This document shows positions 50,628 through 59,687 of a DNA stretch of 64,000 nt, piece by piece. Position 1 is the stretch's first letter; every line of letters starts with the position of its first letter. Origin of the DNA: Verrucomicrobiota bacterium (GTDB lineage Bacteria; Verrucomicrobiota; Verrucomicrobiia; Verrucomicrobiales; DEV007). The DNA is taken from positions 1,493 through 65,492 of the forward strand of contig JAHDID010000005.1 of assembly GCA_020630975.1 (NCBI GenBank), written 5' to 3'. The notes beneath the pieces were generated by a model. The model saw nothing but the letters and a program-made list of their open reading frames with translations. It searched no databases and was not told where the DNA came from. The position numbers were made by a program, and so were the translations under genes.

Positions 50628-51503
50628 CTACAAATGGGATTTTGATAAAAGTCGATTGAGCAAGGACTCAAAAAATTCGAGGTTCCAGAGAGTAACAGAA
50701 TCCGGGTCTTCTAGAAATGGCAGTACATCGTCTTTGGCCTGCTCGAAGTCCACTGTAGCGAATTTGTCTTTCAGTAGGTTCTTTACAGCATCTAGAGATA
50801 GCTCGTCTTCAGCAGCCCAGTGACTCGTTTGGACCATTCTAGCCTTCAGATGATCGATGTCGAAGGTTACACCTCGGCCTAGATACCAGACGAGATCATA
50901 GTAGTCTCTACCCTTTACGCGATTCTTCCAATTGCGACATAGCACGGCGTGTAGTTTTCCTGCGAATAGGCTCGGTAAATCAAATAGCCGAACTTGGAAT
51001 GGGATGGGGACGAGAATGGTTTCGACGACATAGTTGGCACCAGGTGGAGGGATGGTGTCCACTTCTAGTTTGATCTTTAGGTTTTGACTGGCTGGGAATC
51101 TATCCTGCAGGTTTTTTGGAGCGCCGATTTCTATCAGATTAATCCTAGTGCTCCCTTTGATAAATGCCGAATCGATAGCGGTATCGATTTGTTTGGATTT
51201 TTGTTCGACTATGAAAGTAAAATCGAATGCGGCCAATTCTTTGCGAATCGCCTCTAAATAGGGTGAGAGATCGAATGCTCCATCCTGTGTGAGTAGAGAG
51301 AAATCGAGATCTTCTGAAAAGCGGTTTAGTCCGTGGAAGATTCGTAGAGCTGTGCCTCCATAGAAGGCGGCATGCTCATAGAATCTGGCTCTCCAGAGAC
51401 CAAGTAATGCCAACTCCTGAATGACTTCACGTAACGCATTCACCCACTCATCTGATGTGGTGGGATCGTACTTGGCGATCATGCTGTCTAGAGCTGCATT
51501 CAT
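50628..51503 (-). CDS. AbiEii-family nucleotidyltransferase toxin
   Basis: The toxin of a type IV toxin-antitoxin / abortive infection system. The 291-residue product has the GNT motif FYGGTALR at about 47-54 and downstream RFSEDLDF (61-68) carrying the metal-binding Asp pair; the C-terminal VKGRDYYDLVWYLGRG is the family's second conserved block. AbiEii proteins transfer nucleotides to targets such as tRNA and stop growth. It lies 6 bp after the antitoxin stop, so the two are coupled. Confidence 0.9.
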   Translation of the reverse strand: MNAALDSMIAKYDPTTSDEWVNALREVIQELALLGLWRARFYEHAAFYGGTALRIFHGLNRFSEDLDFSLLTQDGAFDLSPYLEAIRKELAAFDFTFIVEQKSKQIDTAIDSAFIKGSTRINLIEIGAPKNLQDRFPASQNLKIKLEVDTIPPPGANYVVETILVPIPFQVRLFDLPSLFAGKLHAVLCRNWKNRVKGRDYYDLVWYLGRGVTFDIDHLKARMVQTSHWAAEDELSLDAVKNLLKDKFATVDFEQAKDDVLPFLEDPDSVTLWNLEFFESLLNRLLSKSHL

Positions 51504-51509
51504 AGGGCG

Positions 51510-52145
51510 CTAGCCAAACTCCCGCTGAAACCAGCGCGAGAAAAGCTTGAGGTTATTTTTGCGATAGCGCGCGGCTATTTCTTGAATGAAGTCGCTGCGC
51601 AATGACTTCAATGAGTCGGGGGCGATGCGTAGATCTTCGAACAGAAGTGCTGGCACTTCTTTCATCGCAGTGAGTCCTTTCACTCGGGCGATTCGGTCGC
51701 AGAGGGCTTTTTCCGGTTCAGCGATCAGATAATTCCCCTGAGCACTAGGCTCTGACCGATAGCCAAAACTAAATGCTTCATCATTCAGGGGGAAGTAGCG
51801 GAATCGACCTAGTGGTGTGTCGTAGTATTTTGCCCGCTTAGATGTGGTGCATGTGATCTCTGCGACTCGCTCGGGGATTATGCCATAGTGTGCCAGAGCG
51901 GTCTCGTGGCTGACGTAGGACGGCCCATAGACCAGCGGTGCGAGCACCATAGGAGTCTCAAGCTGGTCGCGAGCCCACGAAGAGAGGTAGAGGCCTCGCC
52001 GGACTTGGTAAATCAAGCCCTGCTCACACATGCGGCGCAGCTTATCGCGAGGCGCAGCGTACTGAGCCAAACCATCCATCGCGAATTGATAATCGAACGG
52101 ATGTCTGGTGGTTTCTAGAGCGTTAAATTTATCTGGTTTTGTCAA
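51510..52145 (-). CDS. AbiEi-family antitoxin/transcriptional regulator
   Basis: The cognate antitoxin and probable autorepressor. The N-terminal winged HTH appears as FDYQFAMDGLAQYAAPRDKL and MCEQGLIYQVRRGLYL. The C-terminal antitoxin domain has AHYGIIPE, TTSKRAKYYDTPLG and AEPEKALCDRI. Start uncertain: the frame is open to a TTG at 52226, the only ATG is at 52079 (loses HTH helix 1), and a TTG at 52145 best matches the family's N-terminus and is used here. An inverted repeat directly upstream is the likely autoregulatory site. Confidence 0.85.
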   Translation of the reverse strand: MTKPDKFNALETTRHPFDYQFAMDGLAQYAAPRDKLRRMCEQGLIYQVRRGLYLSSWARDQLETPMVLAPLVYGPSYVSHETALAHYGIIPERVAEITCTTSKRAKYYDTPLGRFRYFPLNDEAFSFGYRSEPSAQGNYLIAEPEKALCDRIARVKGLTAMKEVPALLFEDLRIAPDSLKSLRSDFIQEIAARYRKNNLKLFSRWFQREFG

Positions 52146-52146
52146 T

Positions 52147-52167
52147 ATGTCGTAAAATATTCGACAT
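52147..52167. promoter_or_regulatory. Candidate AbiE operator and promoter
   Basis: ATGTCG (reverse strand) and CGACAT are perfect inverted 6-mers separated by 9 AT-rich bases (ATGTCGAATATTTTACGACAT). The spacer contains TATTTT, 16 bp after a TTGATT, forming a plausible -10/-35 pair for the AbiEi-AbiEii operon. A palindrome over the -10 box is what AbiEi-type autorepression would predict. Confidence 0.5.
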
Positions 52168-52243
52168 GGTGGCAAAATCAAGGAGTAACAGCTGTTGTCA
52201 GGTAAGGTTTGTTCATTCGGAAACAACCAGCCAATTTTATCCG

Positions 52244-53812
52244 TTAATCAGCTGATTGAATCTCATTCACAGTCATGTAATGAAAATCTCCACCTCCAAC
52301 TCCAAAATCAATGGTTTGAATGTGAAGATAGGAAGCCTCTCTCTGGAAGATTGTCTCCAAAACCTTAAACTGATTTTTGCCGGAAGTCAGTACTCCACTT
52401 TGGTGCCTCACATGATTGGGTTGAGTGCGACTAGAATCAAATTTTGAATTATTTTCATCAATTTCAAGGCTGACGAATTTCCGAGTTGTTCTTAGAGGTG
52501 ATATTTTCAGGTAGGCTTCTATACCTGGGTCTGTGATGAAATCCACAGATGAGACTGTCATATAGTAGCTTTTTCCTTTTACCTCAAATGCAGTACAGTG
52601 GGTGATGTTTTCGTACGAGTGGCGTGGATAAGTTAAGTCGACTGGTTGTGGGGATTTGTGGAGAGGGATAACTAAATTCTGCAGTTTAATTTGATGCCAT
52701 TTTCTAGACGATTTTGGCATATCTACCTCTAGTCTATTAAAGACTGTATCGTAAGATTGAACAAAGAAAGATAGCTCTTTGCTGATTAGACCATGGGAAA
52801 GTTCTTGGTTAATGATTTGTTTGCCTTTTAGGGGTAGTTGGGAGCGTATACACAAGTCTAACGTTCGAACTAAGACGTCACTCCGTAGTCTGTCATTATC
52901 TAAATTTACGTTTAACAGTGCTATAACGTAATCTGCTATTTTAGCATCGACATTGTCGATGCCTGATTCTGAAAGGAGTAATGCCTGGCGAGCGCAATAT
53001 TTATCTTGATCGTCATTATTGCTTAGGCGGGCAGTACTTGCTTCGTCAAAAAACTTATTCAGCCATTTTAAAGCTCGTTTTTCTTTCTGAAGAGGGCCTC
53101 GGTAGCTAAAAGTCGCAGCGGTAGCAATTCCAAATTCACGTAAACCACATCCTTTTGGAAGGTTGCCTACGAATTGAACGTATCCATCAATGAAAGCGGG
53201 GCGATCTAGAAGTAGGAAGGGGCAATTACTTTGTGACTCTCCAATTTGACCTGCTGAGTTCATATACATGGGTGACCATCTTAATAACTCTGCAGAAAGC
53301 GCCATTGACTGACATACTTGTGCCGTATCTGATCCCCTGTATTCCAGCAATGCTTTGGCTTCTTCTACCGTTGCTAATGATGTCAAAAATTCATCAGTTG
53401 GTTTGGATTTCAGGTTTACTGAGAATTGGGTCCAAAAACTATTCCAGTTTTCATCGGCATGGTCCCAGTACTCAATAAGCTCTTCATTCGAATGATAAGC
53501 GACAAACTGATGAAGTTTGCTCAGGCTTGAGTTGTTGTCAGTGGCCACTTTTTTACCTTGTGCCCGTATTGTAGCAACGATCTTTAGCACGCTATCTCGA
53601 TTGCCCTGGTTTAAGGCGAGATAGAGAGCGTGAGTTAGGAAGTTGACGTCATTTTCTCCTAAAGAATCCGGTTTTATGGAAGAAGCGAGTTCTATTGCTA
53701 AGGGGAAGTTCTTCACTCCCCACGCAACTTTTGCTTGCTGTATCGGATCTTCTTGGGCCCTAGAGTAGCAACTAAAAAACACCAGAAGACAGGTAAGAAA
53801 TCTAACTTTCAT
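52244..53812 (-). CDS. Secreted hypothetical protein
   Basis: A 522-residue protein with signal peptide MKVRFLTCLLVFFSCYSRA (ATG at 53812; an in-frame ATG at 53818 is the alternative). Residues ~25-120 are helical and reminiscent of TPR-like repeats (AKVAWGVKNFPLAIELA, LYLALNQGNRDSVLKIV). The C-terminal ~150 residues are beta-rich with no family recognised. Composition is AT-richer than in valS. The gene lies between the AbiE antitoxin and valS, which starts only about 10 bp from its start on the same strand. Confidence 0.7.
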   Translation of the reverse strand: MKVRFLTCLLVFFSCYSRAQEDPIQQAKVAWGVKNFPLAIELASSIKPDSLGENDVNFLTHALYLALNQGNRDSVLKIVATIRAQGKKVATDNNSSLSKLHQFVAYHSNEELIEYWDHADENWNSFWTQFSVNLKSKPTDEFLTSLATVEEAKALLEYRGSDTAQVCQSMALSAELLRWSPMYMNSAGQIGESQSNCPFLLLDRPAFIDGYVQFVGNLPKGCGLREFGIATAATFSYRGPLQKEKRALKWLNKFFDEASTARLSNNDDQDKYCARQALLLSESGIDNVDAKIADYVIALLNVNLDNDRLRSDVLVRTLDLCIRSQLPLKGKQIINQELSHGLISKELSFFVQSYDTVFNRLEVDMPKSSRKWHQIKLQNLVIPLHKSPQPVDLTYPRHSYENITHCTAFEVKGKSYYMTVSSVDFITDPGIEAYLKISPLRTTRKFVSLEIDENNSKFDSSRTQPNHVRHQSGVLTSGKNQFKVLETIFQREASYLHIQTIDFGVGGGDFHYMTVNEIQSAD

Positions 53813-53822
53813 ATACAATCTT

Positions 53823-56513
53823 TTACCCCAGCCCGTCGATCATGCCCTTCAGCTCATCCACGCGACCAGCCCAGTGCTCTTTGCGCTCGCGCATTTCGCC
53901 GATGACTTTCTCTGGTGCGTTATTGACGAACTTGTCGTTGCTCAGCTTGGCTTCGACTTTCTCCAGCTCTTTCTCGGCTTTGCCTAGCTCTTTCCCCAGA
54001 CGTTCGCGCTCGGCATCGACGTCGATCAGACCATCGAGTGGCATGTAGACCTTGCCGATCGAGCAGATCGCTACGGGCACGCCTTTTTCAGCAGTGTAGC
54101 CAGCTTCCACTTTCACCTCTTTGGCACCGGCTAGCTTGCCGAATACCTCGAGGGCGGACTCCACGTCGCCCTCGGGATCGATGATGAAGGTGATGTCTTT
54201 GCTCGCACCTAGCTGGTAGGTCGCTTTGAGATTTCGCGCGCGGCCGACGGCCTCGTAGATGGCAGCTACCTGGGTCTGAGCGGCCTCGACATCGGTGGCG
54301 GAGATATCGCCAAGCACCGAGTCGGTCGGGATCGCCGTATTCATGAGGAAGGTGCCCTCCTCGCCAAAGCTGAAGCGGTCCCACAGCTCCTCGGTGAGGT
54401 GTGGCATGTAGGGGTGCAGCAGCATCAGGTAGCGGCGCAGCACCACATCCATAGTGGCGCAGGTAGCGGCTTTGGCTGCTGGGTCGGCATCGTCGGCGAA
54501 GTCGCCTTTGGCAGACTCGAGAAACCAATCGCAGTAGTTACTCCAGAAAAAGTCGTAGAGACGCTGGGCCACTTCGTTGAATTTGTACTCGCCGTAAGAT
54601 TCCTCCAGGTCCTTCTGCAGCTGGTCTAGCTTGGCCAGAATGTCGATCGCGAAGATCGATGGATTTTCCACGGTGGTGACGTCGCTAGTCACCTCGCCCT
54701 GCATCTCGCGGTAGCGGGCGGCATTCCACAGCTTGGTGGCGAAGTTGCGGCCTTCTTTGACTTGGTTTTCATCGTATTTCACGTCGGTACCGCTTGGGGC
54801 GATGCGCAGCAGGCCAAAGCGCAAAGCGTCTGCACCGTAGTCTGCGATGAGATCGAGAGGATCTGGTGAATTACCTTTCGACTTCGACATTTTATCGCCC
54901 TTTTTATCACGAACGATAGAGGTGAAATAAACATTCTTAAACGGCAGCTCACCCTGCCAGCGGTAGCCAGCCATGATCATCCGGGCGACCCAGAAAAACA
55001 GAATATCCGGCCCAGTGACCAGATCGGCTGTCGGGTAAAATTTGGCCAGCGTGTCGGTGCTGTCCTCCTCGCAGCTGCGCATGGTGGCGAATGGCCACAG
55101 CCAGCTGGAGAACCAAGTGTCGAGCACGTCCTCGTCGCGCACCCACTCGCTTTCGTCGCTAGGCGGCTCCACGGCTACGTAGATGTCGTCGCCAGCGATG
55201 TCGGCGCTCAGGCTCTCCATGGCCTGCAGCTCTTCGGCTTTGTCTTTTTTGTACCACACCGGGATCTGGTGGCCCCACCATAGCTGGCGGCTGATGCACC
55301 AGTCCTGGATGCCATCCATCCAGTTGGCGAAGGTCTTCTTGTGGTGCACAGGGCGAAAGGCGATTTCGTCATTGGCCACAGCAGCCTTTGCCTCGTCGGT
55401 GCAGGGGTATTTCATAAACCACTGCATCGAGATGCGTGGCTCGATCGGTACATCGGCGCGCTCCGAGTATCCCACGGCGTTTTCGTAGTCCTCTACTTTC
55501 ACCAGCTGGCCCATCTCGTCGAGCTTTTCAGCGGCAGCCTCGCGAGCTTTGAAGCGATCCATACCCTCGAAGTCGGGTCCAGCTAGCTCATTGAGCGTGC
55601 CGTCTGGATTAAAGACATCGATGATCTCCAGATCGTTCTTTTGGCCGATCTCAAAGTCGTTTTTGTCGTGAGCTGGAGTCACCTTCAGCACACCCGTTCC
55701 AAATTCAGGGTCGATGTGATCATCGGCGATCACTGGGATCTCGGCCTCGGGGAAAGGGCGGATCGCCTTCTTGCCGACCAGGTCAGCGTAGCGCTCGTCC
55801 TTCGGATTCACAGCGATGGCGGTATCGCCCATCAGTGTCTCCGGGCGAGTGGTGGCTATCTCTACCCAGCGGTCGTCCTCGCCAGCGATGCGGTAGCGCA
55901 TGTAGTAGAGCTTAGACTTTTTCTGCGGCTTCATGATGACCTCCTCATCACTTAGCGCGGTGAGCGATTTGGGGCACCAGTTGACCATGCGCTTACCGCG
56001 ATAGATCAGACCTTCCTCGTAGAGGTCGACGAAGATTTTCGAGATCCACTTGTAGTAGTCCTCATCCATGGTGAAGCGCTCGCGGCTCCAGTCGCAGGAG
56101 CAGCCCAGTCGCTTCAGCTGCTGGATGATGATGCCGCCGTGCTCTTCCTTCCACTCCCAGACTTTCTCCAGAAATTTCTCCCGACCCAGATCGTGGCGAG
56201 TGATCTTGTCTTCCTTGCGCAGCTTTTGCTCCACCTTCGACTGAGTGGCTATACCGGCGTGATCGGTGCCCGGTAGCCAGAGTACTTCCTTGCCCTGCAT
56301 GCGCGCGCGGCGGGCTAGGATGTCTTGGATCGTGTTGTTCAGCACGTGGCCGAGGTGCAGGATACCAGTCACATTCGGCGGTGGGATCACGATCGAGTAA
56401 GCCTCGCCGTCGCCCTTCTCATCTCCTCGAAAACAGTTCGCCTCCACCCAGCGGTCATACCACTTGGTTTCGACTTCTCCGGGTGTGTACGCCTTACTCG
56501 CTTCGTCCGCCAT
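53823..56513 (-). CDS. valS: Valyl-tRNA synthetase
   Basis: A class Ia aminoacyl-tRNA synthetase of 896 residues. The HIGH motif is in PPPNVTGILHLGHVLNNT (about 40-57), KMSKS in KGDKMSKSKGNSPDPLDLI, the CP1 editing domain in the middle (ATTRPETLMGDTAIAVNP), the anticodon domain after it, and the C-terminal coiled coil (AERERLGKELGKAEKELEKVEAKL). All parts are present. It lies downstream of a palindromic repeat and a group II intron insertion, neither of which interrupts it. Confidence 0.98.
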   Translation of the reverse strand: MADEASKAYTPGEVETKWYDRWVEANCFRGDEKGDGEAYSIVIPPPNVTGILHLGHVLNNTIQDILARRARMQGKEVLWLPGTDHAGIATQSKVEQKLRKEDKITRHDLGREKFLEKVWEWKEEHGGIIIQQLKRLGCSCDWSRERFTMDEDYYKWISKIFVDLYEEGLIYRGKRMVNWCPKSLTALSDEEVIMKPQKKSKLYYMRYRIAGEDDRWVEIATTRPETLMGDTAIAVNPKDERYADLVGKKAIRPFPEAEIPVIADDHIDPEFGTGVLKVTPAHDKNDFEIGQKNDLEIIDVFNPDGTLNELAGPDFEGMDRFKAREAAAEKLDEMGQLVKVEDYENAVGYSERADVPIEPRISMQWFMKYPCTDEAKAAVANDEIAFRPVHHKKTFANWMDGIQDWCISRQLWWGHQIPVWYKKDKAEELQAMESLSADIAGDDIYVAVEPPSDESEWVRDEDVLDTWFSSWLWPFATMRSCEEDSTDTLAKFYPTADLVTGPDILFFWVARMIMAGYRWQGELPFKNVYFTSIVRDKKGDKMSKSKGNSPDPLDLIADYGADALRFGLLRIAPSGTDVKYDENQVKEGRNFATKLWNAARYREMQGEVTSDVTTVENPSIFAIDILAKLDQLQKDLEESYGEYKFNEVAQRLYDFFWSNYCDWFLESAKGDFADDADPAAKAATCATMDVVLRRYLMLLHPYMPHLTEELWDRFSFGEEGTFLMNTAIPTDSVLGDISATDVEAAQTQVAAIYEAVGRARNLKATYQLGASKDITFIIDPEGDVESALEVFGKLAGAKEVKVEAGYTAEKGVPVAICSIGKVYMPLDGLIDVDAERERLGKELGKAEKELEKVEAKLSNDKFVNNAPEKVIGEMRERKEHWAGRVDELKGMIDGLG

Positions 56514-56679
56514 AGCTCTGATTTGGATTGGTTAAAAAATCCGATAAATTCGGGCGAAATAGGTCCGGTATCCGAGGGCTTTTGTAAAACTGAAAAGCGG
56601 GCCGAAGCATAAACGCAGATGAGGGGCGCCGCACCCGATCACAGGCTGCGATATTCAAGGCGACAGAGCACAACCACTG

Positions 56680-56755
56680 GGAGCGGCGGTTTTTAACCGC
56701 CGGACAGGCTTAGGGCTCTTGCTCGGGTAGCCCAGCGGTTGCAAACCGCCGCTCC
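56680..56755. repeat. Two-hairpin palindromic (REP-like) element
   Basis: GGAGCGGCGGTTT (56680-56692) is an exact inverted repeat of AAACCGCCGCTCC (56743-56755). Each half also folds on itself: GGCGGTT-TTT-AACCGCC (56685-56701) and GCGGTT-GCA-AACCGC (56735-56749). The spacer is ~50 bp. The design resembles bacterial REP/BIME elements. No other copy is seen in this window. The group II intron starts 13 bp beyond the right arm. Confidence 0.75.
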
Positions 56756-57292
56756 GCGCGCCTAGGGCGTGTGACACTCTGTGAGGTGAAAGTCCTCACC
56801 ATGTAGGACACTGGCTGCATGTAAAACCGAAGGTTACTGCGTCGCCGTGAGGCGGGGTGGGGGGCACCGGAGGGAAGAACCAGTCTGTAAGATGATGAAC
56901 TTGATTCGGTTATATAACTTGGCGAGCCTGCGGACCACTGGCGAAGCCTCTCAAATGGCCCTCTCTCTGGAGGCGCGCTGCTGGCAGCGGTTGTGCACTC
57001 TCGGGGGTGGAAAAGACGGGTCGGGACCTACCTCTGCGCGATACAGTGAGGCATTGAGTAGGGGGTTATGTGATGGTTGGAGGCTGAATGGTTCGAAGAG
57101 TGACACGAATAACCTGGGGAGATCTCGGTGGTGGATTAAACAGCTAACTGATATGAGGCCAAGAGCAGGCACTCAGCGCTCCACTCTGAGAAGTCGGAGC
57201 CCTCATACGAGTGATGACCCAGAGCTAGCAAAACTCTGGCGAGCAAAGGGGGGCAGGAAAATGGATAGGCAATAACCCATATATCAGACAAG

Positions 57293-58681
57293 ATGGATCA
57301 GCTAGATACTGAGACGGAAAACGAGCGTAAGTGCCGAGAAAAGGCTATACAAGCTCGGGAGGCCAGGTGGTTTGATTGGAAGTACCGCTTCGCCTCGGCT
57401 GATGTGTGGACTGAGCCTATGCTCACAGGTCTCCGCGAGGGGATCAAAGGAAAGAAATGGTATAGTCTGGCAGATAAGATCTGGAGTGAGAGATCGCTCC
57501 GGTCCGCATATGCTAGAGTGAAGAAGAACAAAGGAAGTGCCGGCAGCGATGGACAAAGTATCACCGCATTTGGAGCATGTCTGGAGTCGAATGTAGGGAG
57601 ACTCACTGGAGAGCTGCAGAGCGGTCGCTACCGCAGGCAAGCCATCAAGCGAGTCGAGATACCGAAGGCCGATGGGAAACGTCGCCCTCTAGGTATCCCC
57701 AGTGTCAGAGATCGAGTCGTCGAGGCTTCTATCAAGGCTGCGATCGAGCCAATCTATGATGTCGACTTCCACCCACATAGTTTTGGCTTTAGGCCAGGGC
57801 TAGGGTGCAAGGATGCGCTCCAGGCGGTGAGAGATCATCTCGATGCTGGTCAGCCTTGGGTAGTCGATGCCGACATTCAAAGCTATTTCGACAATATCGA
57901 TCACGATATCCTGCTATCTCGTGTAGCGGATAAAGTGAACGATGGGCGAGTGATACGCTGGCTATCGAAAGCTCTGGAGACGCCTATTTTCGATGGGCTA
58001 GATCAGTGGACACCTGAAAAGGGCAGTCCACAGGGATCTATCCTGAGTCCCTTGCTAGCCAACATCTATCTAGATGACCTAGACTGGGTGCTAGAGCGAG
58101 CAGACATCACCTTTGTGAGGTACGCAGATGACTTCGTATTACTATGCGATAGTCGCGAGCAGGCCGAGGCAGGACTGGCGCTAGTGGCTAGCTGGTGTCA
58201 GGAGAATGCACTGACCCTTCACCCTGAAAAGACCCACCTACTGGAAGTGACTAGGCAGGATGGGTTTGATTTTCTGGGCTATCACTTTCGAGCTGGCAAT
58301 CACTGGCCGAGTGACAAAGGCCGAAAGAACCTGCGGACCAAACTGCGCCCTTTGACAAAGCGTAATAATGGCAAGTCGATAGAAAGGATCATCGAGGAGA
58401 TCACCCCAGTTATCAGGGGATGGTTCCATTACTTCAAATACTGCCGTAGATGGCAGTTGGAGAAGATGGACCGCTGGATCCGAGGGAGGCTGCGGAGCAT
58501 AAATCGCCGTCGCCAGAAAAAGAAAGGGAAAGCAAATGGTCACGACCACCAGCGGTGGCCGAATTCCTACTTTGAAGCTCGTGGGCTGTTTAGTTTAGTA
58601 GCGGCGCATGAGACTTTCTGTGAGTCACACGAGGAGATCCCGAGATGGCATTTGCCTGATCTCCTAAATGGACCTCATTGA
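57293..58681 (+). CDS. ltrA: Group II intron reverse transcriptase/maturase
   Basis: A 462-residue LtrA-type protein: RT0-RT7 blocks with GSAGSDGQSI, IPKADGKRRPLGIPSVRDRVV, GFRPGLGC, the PQGSILSPLLANIYLDDLD block and the catalytic YADD at residues 277-280. The maturase (X) domain is the part around TPVIRGWFHYFKYCRRW. The C-terminus (HQRWPNSYFEARGLFSLVAAHE) is a short DNA-binding type with no HNH endonuclease domain, so insertion would use nascent DNA strands as primers. It is intact, so the intron may still be mobile. An overlapping frame at 56847-57275 is part of the ribozyme region. Confidence 0.95.
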   Translation: MDQLDTETENERKCREKAIQAREARWFDWKYRFASADVWTEPMLTGLREGIKGKKWYSLADKIWSERSLRSAYARVKKNKGSAGSDGQSITAFGACLESNVGRLTGELQSGRYRRQAIKRVEIPKADGKRRPLGIPSVRDRVVEASIKAAIEPIYDVDFHPHSFGFRPGLGCKDALQAVRDHLDAGQPWVVDADIQSYFDNIDHDILLSRVADKVNDGRVIRWLSKALETPIFDGLDQWTPEKGSPQGSILSPLLANIYLDDLDWVLERADITFVRYADDFVLLCDSREQAEAGLALVASWCQENALTLHPEKTHLLEVTRQDGFDFLGYHFRAGNHWPSDKGRKNLRTKLRPLTKRNNGKSIERIIEEITPVIRGWFHYFKYCRRWQLEKMDRWIRGRLRSINRRRQKKKGKANGHDHQRWPNSYFEARGLFSLVAAHETFCESHEEIPRWHLPDLLNGPH

Positions 58682-58686
58682 CTGGA

Positions 58687-58719
58687 GAGCCGTATGCGGG
58701 AGAACCGGACGTGCGGTTC
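58687..58719 (+). ncRNA. Group II intron domain V
   Basis: GAGCCGTATGCGGG AGAA CCGGACGTGCGGTTC: a 33-nt hairpin with basal GAGCCG/CGGTTC pairing that carries the catalytic AGC triad, the two-nt bulge region and a GNRA-like cap. It is the most conserved group II intron element, positioned 6 nt after the maturase stop, as expected. Confidence 0.9.
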
Positions 58720-58808
58720 GGAGGGAGGGGCATCGTTGAAAAGGTGGTGTCCCTACCTCTACCAGTACTGAATCAGTCGTTAAGCTTCGCGAGTTGAGGA
58801 AAGCGGGC

Positions 58809-59678
58809 TCATCCCGCTTTCTTCACCACGATATGGCACTGGGTGGTCTGGTACTCGATCAACTCTTCGCCGTCTTCGGAAAAGTCTCCGGTGTAGAATC
58901 CGGCTTTCTGGAATTCCTCTGCTACGATGTGGCGATATCTTTCGCTGAACTCTTTGAGGCTCAGGTTGCTCATCTCGGTGTTGCTGAAGGTTTCGACTAC
59001 GCTTTTTGAGTAGAATAGGAATAGGTCGACGAGGACGGATTCTTTGTCCGTGAAGCTGAGGGGTTCTCTCCAGACCTCTAGCTTGAGCTGATCTGTGGTG
59101 AGATCTGGGTGGGTCTCGAAGTGCTCGATAATGTGGTTGGCCATCTGTACCTCGGGCTCGAATCTGCGATAGAAATTGCCAGATGTGGAATCGTCCGATG
59201 TCATGGTGATGACCATGGTGCCGCCTGCTGATAGAGACGTGTAGACCTGGTCGAGGACGGTGGACCATTTGTCGGGATGGAGGTACCAGAAAAACTGGGA
59301 GGCGACGAATAGGTCGACACCATCTTTGATCTGTTGGCGAAACTTGTCTTGCTGATAAAAGCGATCACAGAAAAAGTCCTCAAATATATGAGTGGTATAC
59401 CCGAGTGATTTGGCTTCTTTATCGAGCCTACGTTTCACATCTTTCACATAGAAGCTGTTGGGTTCCACTAGGATGAGTTTTTCAAAGTAGCGGCTGAGGT
59501 CGCAGACTGTGGCGCCGGGGCCAAAGCCGACCTCTAGGTAGGTCGATTTTTTTTCGCCCTCCTGCGCAAGCCGGTCGGAAAGTCTTTCTCTCAGATACTG
59601 GGAGCGTCGCTGGCTGGTTTCGTAGGTAAAATGCTTTGCGTAGGTCGCAAAATCTATCGGTGCTTTGATCTTAAACAT
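58809..59678 (-). CDS. SAM-dependent methyltransferase
   Basis: A 289-residue class I methyltransferase. Motif I is YLEVGFGPGATV at about 55-66, motif post-I ILVEPNSFYVKDV, followed by DLFVASQFFWYLHP and GGTMVITMTS. The fold is complete; the substrate is unknown. It sits 9 bp downstream of a TupA-type ATP-grasp gene on the same strand. These two, with the divergent 60687 gene, may belong to one small-molecule or cell-surface pathway (inference). Confidence 0.85.
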   Translation of the reverse strand: MFKIKAPIDFATYAKHFTYETSQRRSQYLRERLSDRLAQEGEKKSTYLEVGFGPGATVCDLSRYFEKLILVEPNSFYVKDVKRRLDKEAKSLGYTTHIFEDFFCDRFYQQDKFRQQIKDGVDLFVASQFFWYLHPDKWSTVLDQVYTSLSAGGTMVITMTSDDSTSGNFYRRFEPEVQMANHIIEHFETHPDLTTDQLKLEVWREPLSFTDKESVLVDLFLFYSKSVVETFSNTEMSNLSLKEFSERYRHIVAEEFQKAGFYTGDFSEDGEELIEYQTTQCHIVVKKAG

Positions 59679-59687
59679 GATTCCTAT

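Larger units (their letters stand above)
56769..58762 (+). mobile_element. Group II intron with reverse transcriptase, about 2.0 kb
   Basis: The 5' end GTGTGAC matches the GUGYG consensus of group II introns. It is followed by a structured ~520 nt leader (domains I-III), the maturase ORF in domain IV, a canonical domain V (58687-58719), and a domain VI-like stem (GAGGGAGGGGCAT paired with GGTGTCCCTACCTC) ending in ...CTCTAC at 58762. Boundaries are by consensus and may be a few nt off. It sits next to the palindromic element, a location typical for introns that recognise hairpins or terminators. No gene is interrupted. Confidence 0.85.

Noticed and set aside
51257-51269. AAATAGGGTGAGA as another repeat copy
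   Set aside because: Only partial match (8 contiguous bases) inside the AbiEii coding sequence with no phase partner.
56847-57275. 142-codon forward frame before the maturase
   Set aside because: It lies in the ribozyme domains I-III of the group II intron and its product resembles no protein.
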